Shown piece by piece: positions 1 through 5,104 of a stretch of 5,104 nt of DNA. Source of the DNA: Ignavibacteriales bacterium (GTDB lineage: Bacteria; Bacteroidota; Ignavibacteria; T3Sed10-11); assembly GCA_003560935.1 (NCBI GenBank), contig PWJF01000130.1:1-5104 (forward strand), written 5' to 3'. Under the pieces are notes generated by a model. It saw only the letters and a program-made list of their open reading frames with translations. It ran no database searches and was not told the DNA's origin. Each line of letters opens with the position of its first letter. Within the stretch, counting starts at the first letter, position 1. The translations under genes were made by a program, and so were the position numbers.

Positions 1-1880
1 AGAATATTTTCCGCTTACGGGAAGAAGGCGGCGACAGGATGAATTCCGCGATCGACGGTTCAACCCAGGTGGCAAAAGCGATCACGGCATCGGCTCTGAC
101 GACGCTTGCAGTATTTATACCGGTGTTGTTTGTTCCGGGAATTGCCGGCGAATTGTTCGGCGATATGGTGGTGACGATCAGCTTTTCTATCACAATAGCA
201 TTACTCGTTGCATTAACGTTAATACCCCTATTGGCGTCACGGTTCTTGAAAATGAACGGCGTAGCGGTGACGGAAGCACCGGGCTCGGGGCCGTCGAAAA
301 TCGCTCAACGAGTTACACAATGGTTCGAATCGCTTCGTACGAATTATGAACACGTACTACGCTGGGTATTGGGACATAAGAAAATCACCATAGGGGCAGC
401 AGTCGTTATATTCGTTGCTTCAATGGGAATACTCGCGTTTATTGGAACAGATTTCTTCCCCGACACCGATACCGGATCAATAAGTTTCAATATCGAAACG
501 CCGGAAGGAACGGCGCTCCATGTTACCGATGACATAGTACGGCAAATCGAACGATATATAACCGACAATCTACCCGAAAAAAAAGTTTTAAATTCTACAG
601 TTGGTGTGGCCGGCGGACCGCTTGCACGAATACAGGGCCGGGGAAGTCATACGGCGGGTATACGCCTTGAACTTGTCAATCGCCGGGACCGGAACCGCAC
701 CCAATTTGAGATTGAGGGCCAAATCCGGGAATACATCGAAACAATTCCGGGCATCCAGGAATTTTATTTTCAGGAAGAAGGTATGGCCGGTATGGGGGAA
801 GATGTTGCAGTCAAGATATTCGGGTATGAACTGGAGCAATTACGTTCAATAAGTAAGAATGCGATGGAACGAATCCGCGAAATCCCGGGCGTTGTGGATG
901 TCAGATCTCCTCTTGAAGGCGGTCTACCGGAATTACGCGTCGATATCGACCGCGACCGCCTTTCACGGTACGGATTACGAACGATAGCGGTTTCCGATGT
1001 AGTATATAGCAGCATCCAGGGAACGGTTGCATCGTTTTATAATGAAGCAGGCGAAGATTATGATGTCGTCGTGCGCCTCCCTAGAGAATTTCGCCAGAAC
1101 GTTGACATCCTTGAAAACCTGCTCATTACAATGGGACCGAACATGCGTATCCCGTTGAAAGCAATAGCAGAAATACGAAGGGACGTTGCACCGTTCAGTA
1201 TCCAGCGGGAAGATCAACAACGTATGGCAGTCATATCACTTTCCGTAAGCGGACGGGATCTCGGGAGCGTTGTCAGTGATATTAATATAGAAATGCAGAA
1301 TATCGAGATGCCGGGCGATATGCGATATGAGATCGGCGGCGTTGCGGAAGATATGCGGGAATCGTTTTTCTATTTGACTATCGCATTCCTTGTCGCGTCG
1401 GTACTTGTCTATATGGTAATGGCTGCAAACTTTGAATCGTTTCTCCATCCGTTTCTGATTATTGTCTCGATACCGCTTGCAATAATCGGCGTATTGTGGA
1501 TGCTGCTGATCACCGGCACTACATTAAGCGTAACTGCTTTAATGGGGATCGTGATTCTTGTCGGTATTGTGGTCAATAATGGTATTGTCCTTGTTGATTT
1601 TATCAATCAGTTGCGTGAAAAAGGAACTGACCTCTTCGACGCGGTAATCAGTGCCAGTAAGATCCGCCTGCGCCCGGTATTAATGACGGCGTTTACAACC
1701 ATATTTGCGATGTTACCGCTCGCTATCGGTATGGGTGAGGGAAGCGAGATATGGGTACCGCTTGCACGTGCTGTCATTGGCGGTATGATCTTCTCAACGG
1801 TGGTTATCCTTCTTCTCGTACCGGTATTGTATATGGTGACGGCACGGTATTCGAAGAAGTTTAAGTATGAAACCGCATAA
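1..1880 (+). CDS. RND (AcrB/HAE1-type) efflux pump inner-membrane subunit, 5'-partial
   Basis: This is the C-terminal part of a proton-driven resistance-nodulation-division transporter, which normally works as a trimer with a periplasmic adaptor and an outer-membrane channel. The reading frame is open from base 3 with no start. The first residues, NIFRLREEGG, match the ENIFR-type segment just after TM4 of AcrB, so about 410 residues lie upstream and the ATG at 39 is internal. With N1 at base 3, 625 residues are visible: TM5 and TM6 (about 27-77), a cytoplasmic loop, TM7 (about 128-148), the second periplasmic porter/docking domain (about 149-450), and TM8-TM12 (about 455-612). Typical marks are the FFPDTD segment after TM7, GLPELRVDIDRDRL in the periplasmic domain and RLRPVLMT in TM11. 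The TM10 lysine of AcrB (K940) is replaced by asparagine (N525). The gene ends with TAA at 1878-1880. The substrate cannot be read from the sequence. HAE1-type is favoured over heavy-metal CzcA-type from overall similarity. Confidence 0.95.
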   Translation, partial: NIFRLREEGGDRMNSAIDGSTQVAKAITASALTTLAVFIPVLFVPGIAGELFGDMVVTISFSITIALLVALTLIPLLASRFLKMNGVAVTEAPGSGPSKIAQRVTQWFESLRTNYEHVLRWVLGHKKITIGAAVVIFVASMGILAFIGTDFFPDTDTGSISFNIETPEGTALHVTDDIVRQIERYITDNLPEKKVLNSTVGVAGGPLARIQGRGSHTAGIRLELVNRRDRNRTQFEIEGQIREYIETIPGIQEFYFQEEGMAGMGEDVAVKIFGYELEQLRSISKNAMERIREIPGVVDVRSPLEGGLPELRVDIDRDRLSRYGLRTIAVSDVVYSSIQGTVASFYNEAGEDYDVVVRLPREFRQNVDILENLLITMGPNMRIPLKAIAEIRRDVAPFSIQREDQQRMAVISLSVSGRDLGSVVSDINIEMQNIEMPGDMRYEIGGVAEDMRESFFYLTIAFLVASVLVYMVMAANFESFLHPFLIIVSIPLAIIGVLWMLLITGTTLSVTALMGIVILVGIVVNNGIVLVDFINQLREKGTDLFDAVISASKIRLRPVLMTAFTTIFAMLPLAIGMGEGSEIWVPLARAVIGGMIFSTVVILLLVPVLYMVTARYSKKFKYETA

Positions 1881-1883
1881 ATA

Positions 1884-1967
1884 GGTGCGACGCACTCTTT
1901 ATCTCGTATAGCTTACAATCGAATATCTCTCCACTTCCTTCCAGGGACAGGTGCGTCGTCGCACACC
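1884..1967. repeat. Degenerate GC-rich inverted repeat between convergent genes
   Basis: The 97-base gap between the pump stop and the peptidase stop contains two related palindromic blocks. Block one is GTGCGACGCAC at 1885-1895. Block two is GTGCGTCGTCGCAC at 1951-1964, which equals the reverse complement of block one with a TCG triplet duplicated. Each is preceded by AG(G). The arms CGACGCAC (1888-1895) and GTGCGTCG (1951-1958) pair perfectly over 8 bases around a 55-base loop. Block two alone can form a 5-bp stem with a TCGT loop. This could be a worn dispersed palindromic repeat or a weak bidirectional terminator. Only block one has a T-rich tail (TCTTTAT) on the + strand, and no proper U-tract follows block two on the - strand. 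Nothing else is recognisable in the gap. Confidence 0.5.
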
Positions 1968-1977
1968 CGCGAACCTG

Positions 1978-4389
1978 TTACCTCACGTAAATCATCTTTT
2001 TTGTTATTGCGGAACCGCCTGCAATCAACCGATAGTAATACACACCCGAGCTGACTACTCTGCCCCGGAGATCGGTTGCATCCCAGATAGCGGTATATGT
2101 ATCCGCCGCTTTAAACTCATCTACCAATGTTTTTATCTTTCGCCCCAACACGTCATAAATTTCTATTTTTACCTGAGAATCTCTCGATAGACCGTATTGA
2201 ATTTTCGTTTCCTGGTTGAATGGATTCGGAAAGTTCTGCTCCAGGACATAATCGTCCGGTATTTGCGGAAAATGCCGGTCGGGATCATACACGGCAAACA
2301 CTGTGCGCATCATCATGTTCCAACCGTTTAGCTGGGTACCGTCACTTGCAGTTATATCAAACATTCGCTCCCATTGATCCGGATTATTCGGATGATACAT
2401 AAATGTGCGATTCTCATTAAGTAAATTAGTCATACCGATAGCAACCCAATATTCTGTATTATGTGTAAACCCAATATAGATCGATCCTTGAATATCGGAA
2501 AGCTCTTCTTCATAGTCGTACAGATCAATATCCATAAAATCACCGGTGAAATTTTCACGGGTTGTCTCCACGACGAACGGCTCGATCAAATCATTTCCGG
2601 GTTGTCCGTTATTATCACCCCACACATGAAAACGGAATGACTTCGGAGCGTCTGCAGGTACGTCAGTTCCCTGAAATTCCTGACCGAAGGCTGCAAAAAT
2701 ACGTGCCTGTAGTAACTGATGCTCCGGGAATTCGGGTCTAAACTTAACCGCCCAACCGGCACCGATATTTTCCTCACCTCCCGGTAACCTGAAAAAGTTT
2801 GCGTTTCCTGAAAAAATCTTCGGCCCTCCATCATCAAACGCATACTCATCTACATAATACCTGAAACCACCTGTTGATGAATAATTAAAACTTGCGGATG
2901 ACGAGTTCTGATTTATAACAACGAACATAATAGTACGATATATCTCACCGTAATCATACTGAATATATCTTTCACCGATTGATACAGGAATCACATTTGT
3001 TGCATCACGACCAACCTCGATCGCTTTGATCCTGAGATTAGAAGATGAGGTAAATTCTATCTCCAGACTATCACCGAATGTATATTCAACGAAGTACGAT
3101 GAATACGCAGGCATCTGAATACCGCTCCGGTTAACGTTTGGATCGTTATAGTAATCTTTCGGGGAAGGTCTGCCGCCGAACGAATAGTTATATCCATAGC
3201 GCGAATCGACATCGAGATCTTTTATATAATTTGCCAGATTAAAATGCTTGAAAAGTTCAGGAAATCTCCACTCGGACCCTACTTCCTCGGCTGCTCGATT
3301 TACAATTTGTATACCACGTCCGAATGAACTCGGTAATTGTACTAAATTGGTAATATAATCGTCACCGAGCTGTTCCCATAAGTATAATGTCCATAGGGCG
3401 ACACGCGAATAATCCTGCAATACTTCATCGGAAGTTGTCGATGGAGCCCATTCGGTCATTGAACGGTTTGTATTTGAGAAATATCGAGCCGGACTTCTCA
3501 GCGGGAAACCGCAAAAAGCTTCGGAAAATTCCGATAGTCCTTCGTTAAGCCATGTTTCTTCCCCACTTGTACCACGATAGTTATGGAATACGAGATGTTG
3601 AAATTCATGTGCCAGGGTGCTTAGCGGGCGGGAAGGATCGCGTTTATTTTGAAAAGGATTATATATACCGGGATATGTATCAATATAAATAATATCGCTT
3701 CTATTGCTGAAATTATGGGTCAAATCCTGATCGAGGGTGAAAAAGAAACCCGCAATATAGCCACCCCCGCTCTCTTTCGTCCATCCGTCTTTTATATCGG
3801 TAAGCAGCACATTTGTTTTTCCATTGCCTGTTTCCTTTCCGTTCGGACCGAAATTCGGAGGAGACCCGAAATATTCCTCGACTAATTCAAAGATCCCTTT
3901 ATTCGGATCACGAGATATCGGAGGAGTGCTGTCTTCAAGTGCATTTAAAATCGCGTCAACTTCGGTTTGTGTGACGTGTCCGTTACCAATCTCCTCTATC
4001 GATACCCAGATATACGACTTCTCGCCAACCGTCATCAATCTGAAATCGACTTCATCGAACCATCCTTCGGTATATCGTTCTCCTTGACGATCTACGAATT
4101 TAAGCACGAAAAACGAGCGCTCATCACCGACCGTATAGTCCTCCACCGACATCGACTCTGCGGCTTTTTGCATTACCCGATGATACAATTCGGGATTACG
4201 AATTCGCGTGTTCTCTATGGCGGAATTTATGAATTCTTCTGTATTAATTAGATCCGTTATATGAACCGGATCAATCTTGTCAGGATGACCGTGGTCCTGA
4301 TCCAGGTATAGAGGTATCTGTCCGGTCGCCGTACCGACCGACATCAAAAAGACAAGAAAGATCGCTGTAAGTAAAAATACACTGCGCAT
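1978..4389 (-). CDS. Secreted gluzincin-like zinc metallopeptidase with T9SS type-A sorting domain
   Basis: This is a predicted extracellular metalloprotease of 803 residues. The start at 4389 is preferred because AAAGGAG lies 5 bases upstream and the protein then begins directly with a signal peptide (MRSVFLLTAIFLVFL, cleavage near residue 23). Residues about 24-200 look like a propeptide or N-terminal beta domain. GYIAGFFF (210-217) and DIIYID (232-237) lead into the active site HEFQH (261-265), followed by WLNEGLSE. H261, H265 and E283 are the probable zinc ligands and E262 the catalytic base. The spacing is that of gluzincins, and the segment resembles M30 (hyicolysin)-like or M6-like secreted peptidases, but the exact family is undecided. 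A helical stretch (DYSRVALWTLYLWEQLG, from about 326) closes the catalytic domain. Beta-rich regions of unassigned fold cover about 440-700, and a type IX sorting domain covers 719-803. It is the second gene of an apparent operon behind arginase. No frameshift or missing catalytic residue is seen. Substrate is unknown. Confidence 0.88.
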   Translation of the reverse strand: MRSVFLLTAIFLVFLMSVGTATGQIPLYLDQDHGHPDKIDPVHITDLINTEEFINSAIENTRIRNPELYHRVMQKAAESMSVEDYTVGDERSFFVLKFVDRQGERYTEGWFDEVDFRLMTVGEKSYIWVSIEEIGNGHVTQTEVDAILNALEDSTPPISRDPNKGIFELVEEYFGSPPNFGPNGKETGNGKTNVLLTDIKDGWTKESGGGYIAGFFFTLDQDLTHNFSNRSDIIYIDTYPGIYNPFQNKRDPSRPLSTLAHEFQHLVFHNYRGTSGEETWLNEGLSEFSEAFCGFPLRSPARYFSNTNRSMTEWAPSTTSDEVLQDYSRVALWTLYLWEQLGDDYITNLVQLPSSFGRGIQIVNRAAEEVGSEWRFPELFKHFNLANYIKDLDVDSRYGYNYSFGGRPSPKDYYNDPNVNRSGIQMPAYSSYFVEYTFGDSLEIEFTSSSNLRIKAIEVGRDATNVIPVSIGERYIQYDYGEIYRTIMFVVINQNSSSASFNYSSTGGFRYYVDEYAFDDGGPKIFSGNANFFRLPGGEENIGAGWAVKFRPEFPEHQLLQARIFAAFGQEFQGTDVPADAPKSFRFHVWGDNNGQPGNDLIEPFVVETTRENFTGDFMDIDLYDYEEELSDIQGSIYIGFTHNTEYWVAIGMTNLLNENRTFMYHPNNPDQWERMFDITASDGTQLNGWNMMMRTVFAVYDPDRHFPQIPDDYVLEQNFPNPFNQETKIQYGLSRDSQVKIEIYDVLGRKIKTLVDEFKAADTYTAIWDATDLRGRVVSSGVYYYRLIAGGSAITKKMIYVR
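1981..2235 (-). other. C-terminal type IX secretion (Por) type-A sorting domain of the metallopeptidase
   Basis: The last 85 residues (719-803) begin with NFPNPFN, continue with IQYGLSRDSQVKIEIYDVLG, then an IKTLVDE strand, AIWDATDLRGRVVSSGVYYYRL and a closing TKKMIYVR. This order of strands is the hallmark of the FlgD-like Ig-fold sorting tail on type IX substrates of FCB bacteria. It directs passage across the outer membrane and is usually cleaved, with release or surface anchoring. No secretion-machinery gene (PorU, PorV, Sov and similar) lies in this window, so the presence of the system is inferred. Confidence 0.88.
4321..4389 (-). other. Sec signal peptide of the metallopeptidase
   Basis: Residues 1-23 begin with a short n-region holding one arginine (MRS), continue with a long hydrophobic core (VFLLTAIFLVFLMSV) and end in a small-residue A-T-G site before Q24, which fits signal peptidase I. 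There is no lipobox cysteine, so it should not be a lipoprotein. This is consistent with Sec export to the periplasm before type IX passage across the outer membrane. The exact cleavage position is inferred. Confidence 0.8.
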
Positions 4390-4394
4390 AGATA

Positions 4395-4401
4395 CTCCTT
4401 T
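4395..4401 (-). promoter_or_regulatory. Ribosome binding site of the metallopeptidase, overlapping the arginase stop
   Basis: On the minus strand AAAGGAG sits 5 bases before the ATG at 4389. Its first two bases are also the last two of the arginase TAA (4402-4400). It decides the start: a longer reading from a TTG at 4431 would add 14 polar residues in front of the signal peptide and has no such site. The arrangement suggests that ribosomes ending on arginase help start the peptidase. Confidence 0.8.
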
Positions 4402-5104
4402 AAAGTATTTTCTGTCCCATAGCTGATGCAATTAATTCAACGGCGAGTTCAGCACTTTTATTCCGATCATCTAATATTGGATTCACTTCCGTAACATCGA
4501 ACGACGACATACAGCCGCAATCTGCAATTGCCTCCATAAGCGAATGAGCTTCACGATAATTCAATCCCCCTCTGACCGGCGTACCGACGCCCGGAGCGAT
4601 AACCGGATCAAGACTATCCAGGTCAAAACTTACATGTATATGATCCACACTTTTTTGAAACTGTTTTAAAGTCTTATAAATGATTGTATGAATTCCCTGA
4701 CGATCGATATCCGTCATCGTATATACAATAACACCTGATTTCCGAATAAGTTCACGTTCACCCTGATCGACGTTTCTCGCACCGATAATTACGACATTCT
4801 CCGGTTTAACTTTCGGACAGATACCGTAGAATTTCGTTAGCGAGTGATCTCCCATGCCGACAGCGGCAGCGAGCGGCATTCCGTGAATATTTCCGGAGGG
4901 TGTTGTCTCATCGGTATTCATATCGGCATGTGCATCTATCCAGATGACGCCTAATTCTTTTTTTTTCTTACGGCAATATGAAGCTATTCCCGCAATGCTT
5001 CCGATCGCCATCGAGTGATCGCCGCCAAGACACAGGGGGAAATGATCTTTTATCAGAATATCCTCAACCGATCGTGCAAGAACTTCGGAGGTTTTAATAA
5101 TCTC
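4400..5104 (-). CDS. rocF: Arginase (ureohydrolase family), 5'-partial
   Basis: This cytoplasmic binuclear-manganese enzyme hydrolyses L-arginine to L-ornithine and urea. The frame is open to the window edge. 234 residues are visible, and family members of about 300 suggest that roughly 65-70 N-terminal residues are missing; the ATG at 5011 is internal. Counting from the edge, all six metal ligands are present: H30 in GGDHS, D57/H59/D61 in WIDAHAD, and D161/D163 in SFDLDSLDP. N63, S70 and H74 in NTDETTPSGNIHGMP match the arginine-binding loop of true arginases such as Bacillus RocF, which favours arginase over agmatinase or formiminoglutamase. E206 in DVTEVNP matches the substrate-binding glutamate. 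The H30-D57 spacing is about four residues longer than in Bacillus caldovelox arginase, around a KKKK stretch coded by an A9 run. The gene is followed after 10 bases by the secreted peptidase. The symbol is assigned by family, not by verified orthology. Confidence 0.93.
   Translation of the reverse strand, partial: EIIKTSEVLARSVEDILIKDHFPLCLGGDHSMAIGSIAGIASYCRKKKKELGVIWIDAHADMNTDETTPSGNIHGMPLAAAVGMGDHSLTKFYGICPKVKPENVVIIGARNVDQGERELIRKSGVIVYTMTDIDRQGIHTIIYKTLKQFQKSVDHIHVSFDLDSLDPVIAPGVGTPVRGGLNYREAHSLMEAIADCGCMSSFDVTEVNPILDDRNKSAELAVELIASAMGQKIL

Noticed and set aside
39..41. ATG at 39 as the start of the efflux pump
   Set aside because: The frame is open to the window edge, and the upstream residues NIFRLREEGGDR match the conserved segment after TM4 of AcrB-type pumps, so this methionine is internal.
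577..584. A8 run in the efflux pump gene
   Set aside because: It is explained by GAA AAA AAA (Glu-Lys-Lys) in a surface segment of the periplasmic domain. It is shorter than the arginase tract and nothing else points to slippage there.
1885..1902. Intrinsic terminator for the efflux pump (GTGC-GAC-GCAC then TCTTTAT)
   Set aside because: The stem is only 4-5 bp with a 3-base loop and the T-tract is interrupted. It is too weak to annotate as a terminator by itself; it is described as part of the inverted repeat.
1951..2190. A 79-residue open frame on the + strand opposite the end of the peptidase gene
   Set aside because: It is antisense to the conserved sorting domain, has no recognisable domain or good ribosome binding site, and its composition looks like a shadow of the real gene. 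The other short frames inside the three genes were dropped for the same reason.
4390..4431. A 14-residue N-terminal extension of the peptidase starting at 4431
   Set aside because: The codon at 4431 is TTG. The extension (HQLWDRKYFKGVS) would sit in front of a normal signal peptide and lies inside the end of the arginase gene, and the clear AAAGGAG site serves the ATG at 4389.
4406..4431. Possible internal promoter for the peptidase (TTGCAT and TACTTT on the minus strand, 18 bases apart)
   Set aside because: The -10 match is poor, it lies inside conserved arginase coding sequence, and FCB promoters often follow a different consensus, so the match is not meaningful.
5009..5011. ATG at 5011 as the arginase start
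   Set aside because: The frame continues to the window edge and encodes the conserved CLGGDHS motif with a metal-binding histidine just upstream, so the true start is outside the window.

Overview
The window looks like chromosomal DNA from a Gram-negative bacterium, most likely of the Fibrobacterota-Chlorobiota-Bacteroidota (FCB) superphylum or a related candidate phylum. The main clue is the secreted protein in the middle. It ends in a type IX secretion (Por) type-A sorting domain with an NFPNPFN motif, an ILGRxIxTL-like strand and a final KKMIYVR strand. An RND efflux pump implies an outer membrane and agrees with this. The phylum cannot be fixed from 5 kb.

Layout. Positions 1-1880 (+) hold the C-terminal 60% or so of an RND multidrug-efflux inner-membrane pump of the AcrB/HAE1 type, whose start lies left of the window. 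Positions 1881-1977 are a short gap between two converging genes, with a degenerate GC-rich inverted repeat. Positions 1978-4389 (-) encode a complete 803-residue secreted zinc metallopeptidase: signal peptide, HEFQH...NEGLSE catalytic core, beta-rich C-terminal region and T9SS sorting domain. Positions 4400-5104 (-) hold the C-terminal 234 residues of an arginase, whose N-terminus runs off the right edge.

The arginase and the peptidase form an apparent two-gene operon (arginase first). They are 10 bases apart, and the peptidase Shine-Dalgarno sequence overlaps the arginase stop codon. A plausible but unproven link is that the exported peptidase releases peptides and amino acids outside the cell while the arginase breaks down arginine to ornithine and urea inside it. 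The pump converges on this operon and appears to be a separate unit.

I found no tRNA, rRNA, CRISPR array, insertion sequence or phage gene, and no stretch over 300 bases without a gene. The content is mostly recognisable families. The points worth a second look are a lost TM10 lysine in the pump, an A9 tract inside the arginase catalytic region, the intergenic palindromic repeat, the operon pairing, and the unassigned region between peptidase domain and sorting tail. I do not see a clearly undescribed system.
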